A DNA stretch of 33,463 nucleotides from Ectothiorhodospiraceae bacterium. GTDB taxonomy: Bacteria > Pseudomonadota > Gammaproteobacteria > SZUA-152. The DNA is taken from the NCBI GenBank assembly GCA_002401775.2, contig NVUB02000035.1:1-33463 (forward strand). Direction: 5' to 3'. Each line of letters opens with the position of its first letter. Position 1 is the first letter of the stretch. The notes beneath the pieces are model-generated. The model ran no database searches. It had not been told where the DNA came from and saw only the letters and a list, made by a program, of their open reading frames with translations. This document shows, one piece after another, positions 8,870-18,017 of the stretch. A program made the translations under genes and the position numbers.

Positions 8870-8900
8870 AGCCCCGGGAGGGGTTAGTCACCCCGGGGCT
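8870..8900 (-). terminator. Terminator-like GC-rich hairpin after the outer-membrane protein gene
   Basis: AGCCCCGGG (8870-8878) pairs perfectly with CCCGGGGCT (8892-8900): a 9-bp stem with a 13-nt loop. It lies about 48 nt downstream of the stop of the minus-strand beta-barrel gene. No T-run follows on either strand, so it may be a weak terminator or a transcript-stabilising 3' stem. Confidence 0.5.
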
Positions 8901-8947
8901 TCATGGAATCATGTTTTATTCAAGCTCAGATTAAACAGACTGTGCTT

Positions 8948-9511
8948 TTAATCCATGTGATAAGTCAGGTTAAATATCCCTGTTTTTACTTCGCTGCCAA
9001 CGACAATTTCACCGTTAACGCTTATTTGTTCAGTTACTTCATATTCAAGACCTGCACCGTAAATAATGCCATCGTCGTCCCCAAAGTCATAACCCAGTCT
9101 TGCGAACAATTCTAATGAAGAAGGATCAGATGGGGAAACGCCTGCCATTTTGGTCAGGTCAGAGAAGGAAATGCTGGCAACACCGGATACCCAAAGGCTA
9201 TCTAATTCTTCAGATCCAGGGGTGACAATTGAAGTGCCTACAAGGGTAGGTTTGGCATCAAAAGTTCCGCTATTCATGTACCCGACTTCGATAGCGGTGT
9301 GCACAGCGTCAGCGAACTTATAGGGCAAATCATAGCCAGCACTGATTTGGTAGCCGCTGGCAGAACCAAAACCGTCCTCATCCAGTTTGCTGACCGTAGC
9401 GCCGAGACTGAAATACAGATTTTCGGGTTCAAACTTGAAATCCTCAGCCATGACGGTTTGCGCGCTGAGAATTCCGCTCATGGTAGCGGCTAATAACAGT
9501 GTGTTTTTCAT
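8948..9511 (-). CDS. Small outer-membrane beta-barrel protein
   Basis: 187 aa. A clear Sec signal peptide (MKNTLLLAATMSG...QTVMA, cleavage before EDF) is followed by alternating hydrophobic/polar strands such as NLYFSLGATVSKL, GYQISAGYDL, TAIEVGYMNSG, LFARLGYDFG and GIIYGAGLEYEV. This pattern and length fit an 8-stranded OmpA/opacity-type barrel with no added periplasmic domain. The start is the ATG at 9511, with AGGA about 11 nt upstream. It is monocistronic, flanked by long non-coding DNA and a hairpin downstream. Function beyond an outer-membrane location cannot be read; it is not a recognised porin. Confidence 0.78.
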   Translation of the reverse strand: MKNTLLLAATMSGILSAQTVMAEDFKFEPENLYFSLGATVSKLDEDGFGSASGYQISAGYDLPYKFADAVHTAIEVGYMNSGTFDAKPTLVGTSIVTPGSEELDSLWVSGVASISFSDLTKMAGVSPSDPSSLELFARLGYDFGDDDGIIYGAGLEYEVTEQISVNGEIVVGSEVKTGIFNLTYHMD

Positions 9512-10061
9512 TGTTTTATATGTCCTGTTGGTAAAAATGGGTTAATAAATTTGGCGTATATTTGATAGTAAGTGTAAAAAATGGCTGTTTGACAGACGCA
9601 TGAGCACGACATGAGCACGAATAGTACGGCAAAAAACTAAAAAGTATACCGTGACGATTATAATTTTGTGATTATTTTCATAGTTGGACAATATTCAGCC
9701 GATTGTCTTGAGTTGTTGGAGTATTATCGTTTGTTGATTTTGTATTAATTTATGTTGATTTTGTATTAATTTAGTAGACAGGATATGAGTATGAGGTCAT
9801 TTTTTGCCCAAATGATCTTCTTCTAAATGCCACTATTCCTAATGAACCCTTTTAAAGAAAGCCCTTTAATGTGTGTCATCTTCAGGGTTTGGCCATCTAC
9901 TAGAAAGACACATATACAATGAGTATCTCTATAAGCTGGGTATGATGGTGTACGCTGCCGCGCCCATAATTGTGGTTGATTGTGGAACAATTATCAACAG
10001 CATTTAGTAATATCGGGTAAAATTGCTCACTTTTTATACAGTTAACCGTATTCAACTAACC
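9512..10061. other. Intergenic region, AT-rich, with a short tandem duplication
   Basis: About 550 bp upstream of the outer-membrane protein gene and left of the transposase remnant. It should carry the promoter of the beta-barrel gene. A perfect 21-bp tandem duplication lies at 9732-9773. I see no gene. An imperfect inverted repeat (GTTGATTGT...ACAATTATCAAC) near 9973-9999 could be part of a decayed insertion-sequence end, but this is uncertain. Confidence 0.4.
9732..9773. repeat. Perfect 21-bp tandem duplication
   Basis: The 21-nt unit beginning TGTTGATTTTGTATTAA is present twice, back to back, at 9732-9752 and 9753-9773, with no mismatch. The perfect identity suggests a recent slippage event. 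It lies in non-coding DNA. Confidence 0.85.
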
Positions 10062-10625
10062 ATGCCCGCAGTATGGCACCAGGATGAAGCGATAAAGGCT
10101 CGTGCAGTGCCGCGAGGGCTGGCAAGGTGAAAAGCTTTTGTCAGCCCTTATTATCGAGTTTGATGGGAGCAATTTCGCTCAGTCCATCATTTATGTCAAT
10201 AGCATGGTGGAATAACAAGAAGGGCGAGTGTTTGATGTGTGGAAAGTCTACGCAAACGCTGTGGTTAAAAAAACACCCAGCAAGTCGACATAATTCATGA
10301 TCGCACCCACATCGTCGAAGCGGTTGATAGGGTACGCCATTAGGCGATCAAAAGGCGATCAAAGAGTTATTTGTCCTGTACCCATGCAGGTTGCGCACAG
10401 CGTCATGTTGACAAGTGGTACTCATGGGCCATTCGAAGTCGCCTGGAACCGATCAAAAAAAGGCATGAATGCTCAAGGATCGCTTACCCAGCATACTGAC
10501 CTGATTTAAACACGTTATTAGTAATGCTGTTGCCGAGGAATTGAACTCAAAAATACAAACCATCACATCGAAGGGTTATCTTTCATCATATTATTTTACG
10601 GCGTAAACTGGGTATGGCTCTTTAA
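10062..10625 (+). pseudogene. Decayed ISL3-family transposase remnant
   Basis: Reading the plus strand through stops and frameshifts gives a string of segments typical of ISL3 (IS204/IS1001/IS1165-type) transposases in the right order: WHQDEAIKARAVPRGLAR near 10074; then IIHDRTHIVEAVDRVRH near 10290 (compare the family DRFHI...VDKVR); then KWYSWAIRSRLEPIKK near 10412; then, after a frameshift, MLKDRLPSILT and VISNAVAEELNSKIQTI near 10470-10560. The N-terminal zinc-finger and helix-turn-helix part is missing. Numerous stops (for example after GLAR and after VRH) show long inactivity. It lies directly upstream of the giant Rhs gene and may mark an old insertion boundary. The terminal inverted repeats could not be identified. 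Confidence 0.7.
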
Positions 10626-10827
10626 TCTTTACACGCTTCTACGGAGAGCCTAAAATAAACAGTGTTACATGGAGAGTAGGGTTCTGTAGTTTGCCCAGGC
10701 CAGTCGGTCTGCGAGTATCTTAATTTAACGCTATTTCAGCAGTCGTAAAAATAAAATGGTATAGCCGATCATTGTCATTATGGTTGTGGTATTTGTACGC
10801 ACATTAACTTTTAGGGAATTTAGGTTT

Positions 10828-11100
10828 ATGGATATGTTGTCAGTCAGGAAGTTTTTCGCGGTAGTTATTGTCACGCTTCTCGTTTTTGTTTCATCAGCAC
10901 AAACGGTGGCAGGCACGTTTAATGGTGCCACCACTGGCTCGTTCGCGGTCAGCCCTAGCGGAGCAGCAACGTACACCATTCCTATTGAAGTGCCACCGGG
11001 TATTGCAGGTCTTCACCCGAGCTTGCACTGTCGTACAACAGCCAAGGCGGTAATGGCTTGCTCGGAGTGGGCTGGTCTCTCTCGGGTCTTTCCTCGATGA
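10828..11100 (+). pseudogene. N-terminal fragment of the SpvB/Rhs protein (signal peptide plus SpvB start)
   Basis: Encodes MDMLSVRKFFAVV then a hydrophobic stretch ending AQTVAG, a Sec signal peptide, followed by the SpvB-domain opening TGSFAVSPSGAATYTIPIE and VPPGIAGLHPSL. After codon TTG at 11023-11025 the family sequence should continue as QLSYNSQGGNGLLGVGWSL. That text is present, but in the next frame from 11028, so one base is missing at 11026-11028. The out-of-frame continuation ends at 11100. The start ATG 10828 has AGGGA about 10 nt upstream; ATG 10834 is an alternative. With the base restored, this and the next entry form one protein of about 2154 aa. The frameshift may be real or an assembly error. 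Confidence 0.75.
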
Positions 11101-14100
11101 CCCGTTGCCCCAAAACTTATGCACAAGATGGCGAACAGCTCGGCGTTAAATTAGAGGCGACAGATCGATACTGTTTTAATGGTCAGCGCCTGGTGGTGGT
11201 CAATGGCCTGGCTTATGGTGCTAATGGTGCCGAATATCGCACCGAGATCGACTCTTTCGCCAAAATCACCTCTTATGGCACCGGTGTCAATAATGATGGC
11301 CCGGGCTACTTCATCGTACAAACCAAAGCCGGGCAGGTTATTGAGTTTGGTAACACGCCAGACTCCAATGTAAATGTCACTATTCAACCTGGTGGGCAGT
11401 TACGTACCCTGCAATGGGCGGCTAACAAAATCAGTGACGCCTTGGGTAATGAATTAACGATTTCTTATATTGAAGAAGCTGACATCGGACATTTTCGGGT
11501 GTCTCGGATAGATTATGGCAATGGAGATCTTTCGGTACGGTTTGAGTATCCGAGGAATGACGACCCATCAGCGGTACGTGAGGATTTGACATCAGGGTAC
11601 ATAGCGGGTGCGATATACAGTACGCCTACATTTTTGAGTAATGTGAAGACCTATGTGGGGGAGGGAATTGTTCGGGATTATAGGCTTCGTTATGGCTCAG
11701 TAAGTGAGGCCACAGGACGAATGACATTATCCTCTATAAAAGAATGCAATGGCGATAGTTTATCAGGTAGTTCTTCAGGCAGCTCTTCAGGTAGCTCTAT
11801 AGATAATTGTAAAACTCCAAGTGATTTTGTGTGGGCGAGTACCGGTGCGCTTGATTTTGGTAAACCAGAAATAGGGGTTTCCGACTTTGGTAGAGATGTG
11901 GGTGGTCGGGATTGGTATTGGCATAAAAATTCGACCCCTCGCATGATGGCAGATGTTAATGGCGACGGTATGGCAGATGTAGTGGGTTTTGGGTCTGACG
12001 GGGTTCTTGTTTCATTGGCAAGAGGGGATGGTCATTTTGCACCCTCACACAACGCGGTTTCCGGATTTGGGTCCGCGGATGGTTGGCGAGTTAGTATTCA
12101 CATTCGCGTGATGTCGGATGTTAATGGCGATGGTATGGCAGATGTGGTGGGCTTTGGGGACGACGGGGTTATTGTTGCATTAGCCAGGCGTAATGGTACT
12201 TTTGCACCCCCACAAATCGCGATTTCTGTCTTCGAATTCAATGATGGTTGGGGTTGGGATGACGGTTCCTCCACTCCTCGCATGATGGCGGATGTTAATG
12301 GCGACGGGATGGCGGATGTGGTGGGCTTTGGGCGCGACGGGGTTATTGTTTCATTAGCAACGGGTGGCGGTAGATTTGCACCCCCACACATCGCGGTTTC
12401 CGGATTTGGGTCCGCGGATGGGTCTGCAGATAGTTGGCGGGTAGATAAGCACATTCGCACGATGGCGGATGTTAATGGCGACGGTATGGCGGATGTGGTG
12501 GGTTTTTGGAACGATGGGGTTATTGTTTCATTAGCAACGGGTAATGGTAATTTTGCACTCCCAAAAAAAGTGATTTCCAACTTTGGGTATGAGACTCGCT
12601 GGGGGAATGAGAGTGGTTGGCGCGTATCTACAAACCCTCGCATGATGGCAGATGTTAATGGCGACGGTATGGCGGATGTGGTGGGTTTTCAGTCTCAGGG
12701 AGTTATTATTTCATTAGCAACGGGGAATGGTAGTTTTACACTCCCACAAAAAGAGGTTTCCGACTTTGGAAAGGATGATTATTGGGCAGAAGATACTCGC
12801 CCAAGCATGATGGTCGATGTTAATGGCGATGGTATGTCGGATGTCGTGGGTTTTGGGACAAGTGGGTTTATTGTTTCATTAGCAACGGGGAATGGCCATT
12901 TTGCACTACCACGTACAGAAATCCCCAAGGTACATGGGGATAGTTGGTTGGCAGCAGATTATCAGCCCCATATGATGGCCGATATTACTGGCGACGGTAT
13001 GGCAGACGTGGTGGCTTTTTTGGATAGAGGTGTGGTTGTTTCAACTTCTAACGTAGAATCGCTAGACGTTATTAGTGGGATATCCCATGATGGTATTGGT
13101 GTTAAAACCGATATTAACTATTTGCCCATTACTAATAATAATATCTACACAAAGTACGACGAATTTAATTATCCGGTTCGTGACATTCAAAGCGCCATGC
13201 AAGTCGTCGAATCCGTTACCATCGGCAATGGCCTTGGCGGCACTTTTGCCGGCACTAACACCATGTCATACCAATATGAAGGCGCAAAGGCTCATCTGTT
13301 GGGCCGCGGCTCCCTCGGCTTTGCCAAAGTCACTCAAACAAATGCGGCGACAGGTCTTGTTTCGGTGACAAACTACAAGCAATTAACGGCTAACGGTGGT
13401 CTGCCATCTACGGATTTTTGGATTAATGGCATGGTGGCTTCATCATCGCAAACGGTCTACAACGTAGATGTTTCATCCTCATCCACATCCTCATCCTCAT
13501 CACAGGCCACCTACGGCGTAGTGGTTTCATCGACAACAAACGACTGGACTTCTCGTTTATCCGATGCGGGAGTGGTGTTCCCTTATTTAGAAAGAAGCGA
13601 ACAGCTCACGAGAGATGTTAATAATGGGCTAGTTATTTCAAAAAGGGTGACCAAAAATACGAATATAGATGAGTATGCCAATGTCATTGATTCAATGATT
13701 GGCACGTATGAAAGTGGAACAGATTATAGCCTTGCTGTGGAGCCGAATTACAAACAGGAAATTCATAACACTTACGCATCCCCCTATTTATTCTCTTCTA
13801 CGTGGTTGCCAGGTCAGTTGCTTAACTCAAAAGTCACGTCAACGGTACCGGACATAATTAACGGTGGCATACAAACTGAGGTTCAAGAGAAAAGTTATGA
13901 GTATTATTATTCGGAATTTTATAATGAAGGTTACGAGGGTCAACTTAAAACAGTAATAACTGAACCTAATGAACCCATTACTTCGAATCTTCGGTTAGTT
14001 AAAAACTACAAGTACGACACGTACGGCAACATTCGTGAATCGACTGTTAACGGTGCGGGCATAACGTCAACACGGGTAAATACGACGGATTACGCCTATC

Positions 14101-17100
14101 TGGGTGATGTGATGAGGGCAACCATTACCAATGGTTTGGGCCACGTGAAAACCAAAACCTATGAACGTGCCTATGGCCGATTGCTCAACACCACTGGGCC
14201 AAACGGTATTGTGGGTGCAACGGGTTACACCGCTGAATGGCAGTACGATGGTTTTGGCCGTAAAACCTACGGACTTCGGGCCGATGGCAATACCACTCGC
14301 TGGAATTATAACGGGTGTGATGTTAATTGCATTGAGGGTGAAGTTTATTACGTCACGAAACAGACCTCCGGCAGAGCGCCTGCCAGCATTTATTACGATA
14401 AGCTCGGTCGAAAGGTGCGTACCGAGAAAACCGGTTTCAACGGTGCGCTGGTCAATAGCCAAACCCGATATGACGGTTTGAGCCGCATCTTGGGCGTCTC
14501 AAAAAACTACTTCAAAGACACTCAGGCTCCCTATTGGACCTGCTCTGAATATGATGTGCTGGGTCGTGCGAATCGTCAGACTGTACCGACGCAGGCGGGT
14601 TGTGATAATACCACGGGCTTAGACACGCTCACTTCTACTGTGTATGACGGCTTTAAAACCGAAGTCACAAAACATAACCAAGGGCAGGCAGGATATAGTC
14701 AGCAAATAACCACTCAGTGGAAAAATGCCATTGGGCAGCTGACGCAGGTGCAAGATGCGCTGAATAACCCTGTAACAAAGTATTACTACAACGCCATCGG
14801 CAAACTGACACAGGTTACCGATGCCGCAGGCAATGAAGTTAAAACCGGTTACGATAAGCGTGGCCGTAAGGTATCCATGGATGACCCCGACATGGGGCAG
14901 TGGGCTTATGCCTACAGCGCCTTGGGTGAGCTAATCTGGCAGAAAGATGCCAAGGGTCAAGTGGTCACCACGGTTTACGATGCATTGGGTCGGATTAAAA
15001 CCCGTGTCGAGCCTGACACCAGTACTTCTACTTGGGTTTACGATGTGGGTTATAAAGCCATCGGCAAACTCTCTGAAGTTTCTAACAATCAAAGCGGTTA
15101 CAAGCGAACTTACGAGTATGACAATTACGGTCGTCCTACTGCTACGGTAACGGATATTTTATTTAGTCCATTCCGCATGGACACGTCCTATGACCAATAC
15201 GGTCGCATTAAGAGGGTGACCTATCCCACCACTGCCGGCACCAGCCGCTTCTCTGTGCAAAATTGTTATGACAGTAATGGTCATCTGCGTGAGGTGCGTG
15301 ATTCCGGTACCTGTTTTGGCGGTGGCACTGTCTACTGGAAGACCAGCGGCGTAAATGCCAATGGAAAGGTGACGATGGAGACGCTGGGCAACGGCATCAC
15401 CACGGCGCGAGTTTATGATAATGCCTGGGGCAATTTGACCGCGCTCAGCTCAGGAGCGGGCAGCACCCTGCAAGCTTCTACGTTTGTTTATGACCGCTTG
15501 GGTAACCTGGAACAACGGGACTTTATGTCTGGCGCACAACTTGGCCTTCCTGATGTCACGGAAACCTTCACCTACGATGGTCTGAATCGATTAAGGGCCG
15601 GTCATTTGAAGAGTCCGGTAGGTTCTTTTGATAAAACCTACGCCTATAATGCCATTGGCAATATCAAAGAAAAATCTGATTTTGCAGACCAGTACTTCTA
15701 TGGGCAAACCGCCAATGCAGGCCCCCATGCCGTTACTACCGTAAAATACCGAGGCACAACAATTGGCACCTACCAATACGACGCCAATGGCAACATGACC
15801 AGCGGCGGTGGGCGCAGCATCAATTACAGTTGGTTCAACAAGCCGACCTCAGTTACCGAGGGTAGTCATTCTTCATCGTTTAGTTACGACACCAACCACA
15901 TGCGTATCGTACAGACTAGCTCGCAGGGGGTGACGTACTACCTAAATCCGCGCATCGACAAAGGCGGCCATTACGAAAAGGAAATAAAAGACGGTGACAC
16001 CATCCATAAACACTTCATCTACGGCCCGGGTGGCGTGGTGGGTGTGCACAAGTCCACGGACTACGGCAACACCGGTGTTATCGATGTACAGAAGACTAAT
16101 TATTTTCTAAAAGACCATCTCGGTTCCATCGAGCTTGTTACCGACGCCACAGCGAATGTCATCGAGCGCTTTAGCTACGATGCCTTCGGTAAACGCCGCA
16201 ACCTGGATGGCCGCGATGCCATCACCCGCATCGTCGGAAACTCAACGCATCATGGCTTCACCGGCCATGAGCATCTTGATCACGTCGGCCTCATTCACAT
16301 GAATGGGCGCTTGTATGATCCGGATTTGGGGCGGTTTATTAGTGCTGATCCATTTGTGAAATTTGTAACCAGTACTCAGGGCTTTAATCGGTATTCGTAT
16401 ACCGATAATAATCCATTGTCGCGTATGGATCTCAATGGGTATGGTTGGTTCAAGAAGCTAAAGAAGAAAATTAAAAAAGCAGTTGTCGTTATTGCCGTAG
16501 TTGCTGCGGTGGCGTACACAGGGGGGGCTGCATATGGTGCATTTATGGCTTCTCAAATAGGAGCAGGTATGGCGATCGCTGGTTATTCTGGGGGTGTAAT
16601 AATGGCAACCGCAGGTGCGGTTGCCGGTGCAGCTACTGGCGCAGCGATGGGGGGTGTTATGGGTTACGCAGCAACGGGTACGCTCTCGGGCGCGTTAGCG
16701 GGAGCAGCCACAGGTGCTGTGACTGGAGCAATCACTGGTGGACTTGGAGGTGGCATTAATGCATTAACTTCAAATCAAGGTTTTGTGACTCAAACTTTTG
16801 GAAAAGCTACAGTATCCGGGATATCTAGCCGATTAAATGGTGGTAGCTTCACTGGTGGTTTTAAGGCGGGCTTGACAACTGCAGTAGCATTTAAAGCTTA
16901 TGAAAGTTTTGTTGGTTTTGCAGCTAACCCAAACCCTGGAGGAGATGCGGTAGCCAAAGACGCTGGAATGGGTGCAGTTGATGGAGCAAATAATTTTGCT
17001 TTATCTAGATCATCAGATGAATTCTGGGCCGATGGATGGAGTGATGTTGAAATTGAGCCTTCAACTTGGCAAGAGGGTGGAAGTGGGAGCAGGGCCATGA

Positions 17101-17291
17101 ACAATTTATCAACAATGAATTCACTGGCTGGCTTTCATGATACGGTTCAGCAAAATATTCAAAATGCATTTGGAACCGTGGCTGATAAAGCTACTAACAT
17201 CCTTACCATGCTTCCTGCGGGACAATTTAATGCGGTAGCTAATATGTATGCGTATCCTTCCGCTACGGGAATCTATGCCGCGAATCAATGA
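11058..17291 (+). CDS. Giant SpvB / FG-GAP / Rhs-repeat protein with variable C-terminal tail
   Basis: 2077 aa in the main frame. Order: SpvB-type domain (LGVGWSLSGLSSMTR at the start); a Ser/Gly linker at about residues 230-250; seven FG-GAP/VCBS-like repeats (DVNGDGMADVVGF) at about 295-660; a TcdB/SpvB-like middle region; many YD repeats (YDxxGR, YDALGRIKT); then the Rhs core ending FLKDHLGSIELVTDA, GFTGHEHLD (about 1733), GRLYDPDLGRFISADPF and RMDLNG (about 1790). The tail (about 1795-2077) has a basic KKLKKKIKKA patch, a long Gly/Ala glycine-zipper-like hydrophobic region, then a polar tip from DEFWADGWSDVE. Such proteins are surface or secreted proteins, and the Rhs cage often delivers a C-terminal toxin. 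The real start is probably upstream (10828), separated by a 1-base frameshift. A tip copy lies downstream. The toxin activity of the tail is unrecognised. Confidence 0.88.
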   Translation: MLGVGWSLSGLSSMTRCPKTYAQDGEQLGVKLEATDRYCFNGQRLVVVNGLAYGANGAEYRTEIDSFAKITSYGTGVNNDGPGYFIVQTKAGQVIEFGNTPDSNVNVTIQPGGQLRTLQWAANKISDALGNELTISYIEEADIGHFRVSRIDYGNGDLSVRFEYPRNDDPSAVREDLTSGYIAGAIYSTPTFLSNVKTYVGEGIVRDYRLRYGSVSEATGRMTLSSIKECNGDSLSGSSSGSSSGSSIDNCKTPSDFVWASTGALDFGKPEIGVSDFGRDVGGRDWYWHKNSTPRMMADVNGDGMADVVGFGSDGVLVSLARGDGHFAPSHNAVSGFGSADGWRVSIHIRVMSDVNGDGMADVVGFGDDGVIVALARRNGTFAPPQIAISVFEFNDGWGWDDGSSTPRMMADVNGDGMADVVGFGRDGVIVSLATGGGRFAPPHIAVSGFGSADGSADSWRVDKHIRTMADVNGDGMADVVGFWNDGVIVSLATGNGNFALPKKVISNFGYETRWGNESGWRVSTNPRMMADVNGDGMADVVGFQSQGVIISLATGNGSFTLPQKEVSDFGKDDYWAEDTRPSMMVDVNGDGMSDVVGFGTSGFIVSLATGNGHFALPRTEIPKVHGDSWLAADYQPHMMADITGDGMADVVAFLDRGVVVSTSNVESLDVISGISHDGIGVKTDINYLPITNNNIYTKYDEFNYPVRDIQSAMQVVESVTIGNGLGGTFAGTNTMSYQYEGAKAHLLGRGSLGFAKVTQTNAATGLVSVTNYKQLTANGGLPSTDFWINGMVASSSQTVYNVDVSSSSTSSSSSQATYGVVVSSTTNDWTSRLSDAGVVFPYLERSEQLTRDVNNGLVISKRVTKNTNIDEYANVIDSMIGTYESGTDYSLAVEPNYKQEIHNTYASPYLFSSTWLPGQLLNSKVTSTVPDIINGGIQTEVQEKSYEYYYSEFYNEGYEGQLKTVITEPNEPITSNLRLVKNYKYDTYGNIRESTVNGAGITSTRVNTTDYAYLGDVMRATITNGLGHVKTKTYERAYGRLLNTTGPNGIVGATGYTAEWQYDGFGRKTYGLRADGNTTRWNYNGCDVNCIEGEVYYVTKQTSGRAPASIYYDKLGRKVRTEKTGFNGALVNSQTRYDGLSRILGVSKNYFKDTQAPYWTCSEYDVLGRANRQTVPTQAGCDNTTGLDTLTSTVYDGFKTEVTKHNQGQAGYSQQITTQWKNAIGQLTQVQDALNNPVTKYYYNAIGKLTQVTDAAGNEVKTGYDKRGRKVSMDDPDMGQWAYAYSALGELIWQKDAKGQVVTTVYDALGRIKTRVEPDTSTSTWVYDVGYKAIGKLSEVSNNQSGYKRTYEYDNYGRPTATVTDILFSPFRMDTSYDQYGRIKRVTYPTTAGTSRFSVQNCYDSNGHLREVRDSGTCFGGGTVYWKTSGVNANGKVTMETLGNGITTARVYDNAWGNLTALSSGAGSTLQASTFVYDRLGNLEQRDFMSGAQLGLPDVTETFTYDGLNRLRAGHLKSPVGSFDKTYAYNAIGNIKEKSDFADQYFYGQTANAGPHAVTTVKYRGTTIGTYQYDANGNMTSGGGRSINYSWFNKPTSVTEGSHSSSFSYDTNHMRIVQTSSQGVTYYLNPRIDKGGHYEKEIKDGDTIHKHFIYGPGGVVGVHKSTDYGNTGVIDVQKTNYFLKDHLGSIELVTDATANVIERFSYDAFGKRRNLDGRDAITRIVGNSTHHGFTGHEHLDHVGLIHMNGRLYDPDLGRFISADPFVKFVTSTQGFNRYSYTDNNPLSRMDLNGYGWFKKLKKKIKKAVVVIAVVAAVAYTGGAAYGAFMASQIGAGMAIAGYSGGVIMATAGAVAGAATGAAMGGVMGYAATGTLSGALAGAATGAVTGAITGGLGGGINALTSNQGFVTQTFGKATVSGISSRLNGGSFTGGFKAGLTTAVAFKAYESFVGFAANPNPGGDAVAKDAGMGAVDGANNFALSRSSDEFWADGWSDVEIEPSTWQEGGSGSRAMNNLSTMNSLAGFHDTVQQNIQNAFGTVADKATNILTMLPAGQFNAVANMYAYPSATGIYAANQ
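11941..13035 (+). repeat. Seven in-frame FG-GAP-like coding repeats
   Basis: Seven copies of a 150-200-bp unit encode MMADVNGDGMADVVGF followed by DGVIVSLATGNG and a variable spacer. The core DNA (GATGTTAATGGCGACGGTATG) is nearly identical between copies, while spacer lengths vary. The DxNxDG loops look like calcium-binding integrin-alpha-type blades; the last copy is degenerate (DITGDGMADVVAF). High DNA identity makes copy-number change by recombination likely. Confidence 0.85.
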
Positions 17292-17336
17292 TTTAAGCTG
17301 GTATATGCGAACTTCGCAAAAGTAACGGGATGAATA

Positions 17337-18011
17337 ATGAATAAGGTGTTTCCGTGCATTAGTCTGTTTATATGTGTGGTAATAATTACCGGGTGTACTA
17401 CTGTTTCACATTATTATACGGCTAGCTTTCCCACGATTGGCGAGCTAGCTGATGATTTTGGACAGCAGCGCATTAACCACGGGGATATTCTGTTACACGT
17501 ACAACCACTCAATGAAGTTCAATACAAAGAAACGGAGCATATTTGGTTGATACCAATTGCTACTAAAATTTACGATAAACGTCTTACCAAAAAGTGGCCA
17601 CCTTTAATTGTTGAATTTTTTGTTTATGCAAAAACTGATGGTTATGTTTTTATGCCAAAGGATATAAAATTAAGTATAAATGGCCAAAAATCTATTCGTC
17701 CATCCGATATTTCTGGACCATTTGATCGCACTGAACATGCATCTGACTGGACAATTTCACTTGATGAGGCATTAGGAAGAATACGTTGCAAAACCAATAT
17801 GTCAAAGGAAGTTATAAACCGAGGTATCGATGTGGAGATTGGCTTATCTGAAAAAAACTGGTTATGTTATGAATTGTACTACGACACAAATGTTCCATTA
17901 CCTACTGATGACGTTGTAATATTAGTTGAGGGGATGAAAAAAAATGGAAAAGACCTTTTGATTCCGGTTATGACCTATCGTGAAGGTAAATTTATACGAC
18001 TGTCTCGTTAG
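17337..18011 (+). CDS. Small lipoprotein after the Rhs tip (candidate tip partner, copy 1)
   Basis: 224 aa. The N-terminus MNKVFPCISLFICVVIITGC has a lipobox (ITGC, Cys20). The residue after Cys is Thr, not Asp, consistent with outer-membrane sorting under the usual rule. The rest is soluble, with conserved blocks KRLTKKWPP, VEFFVYA, RPSDISGPFDR, LGRIRCK and LSEKNWLCYELYYD. I recognise no named family. It starts 45 nt after the Rhs stop codon and reads in the same direction. Its paralogue sits after the second tip copy, so each tip is followed by its own lipoprotein. That layout suggests an immunity or accessory role for the tip. This is inference; no known immunity domain is seen. Confidence 0.75.
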   Translation: MNKVFPCISLFICVVIITGCTTVSHYYTASFPTIGELADDFGQQRINHGDILLHVQPLNEVQYKETEHIWLIPIATKIYDKRLTKKWPPLIVEFFVYAKTDGYVFMPKDIKLSINGQKSIRPSDISGPFDRTEHASDWTISLDEALGRIRCKTNMSKEVINRGIDVEIGLSEKNWLCYELYYDTNVPLPTDDVVILVEGMKKNGKDLLIPVMTYREGKFIRLSR

Positions 18012-18017
18012 GGCGTT

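Noticed and set aside
10297..10509. 70-aa plus-strand frame
   Set aside because: It is a shifted frame of the ISL3 transposase remnant; the family text is in other frames.
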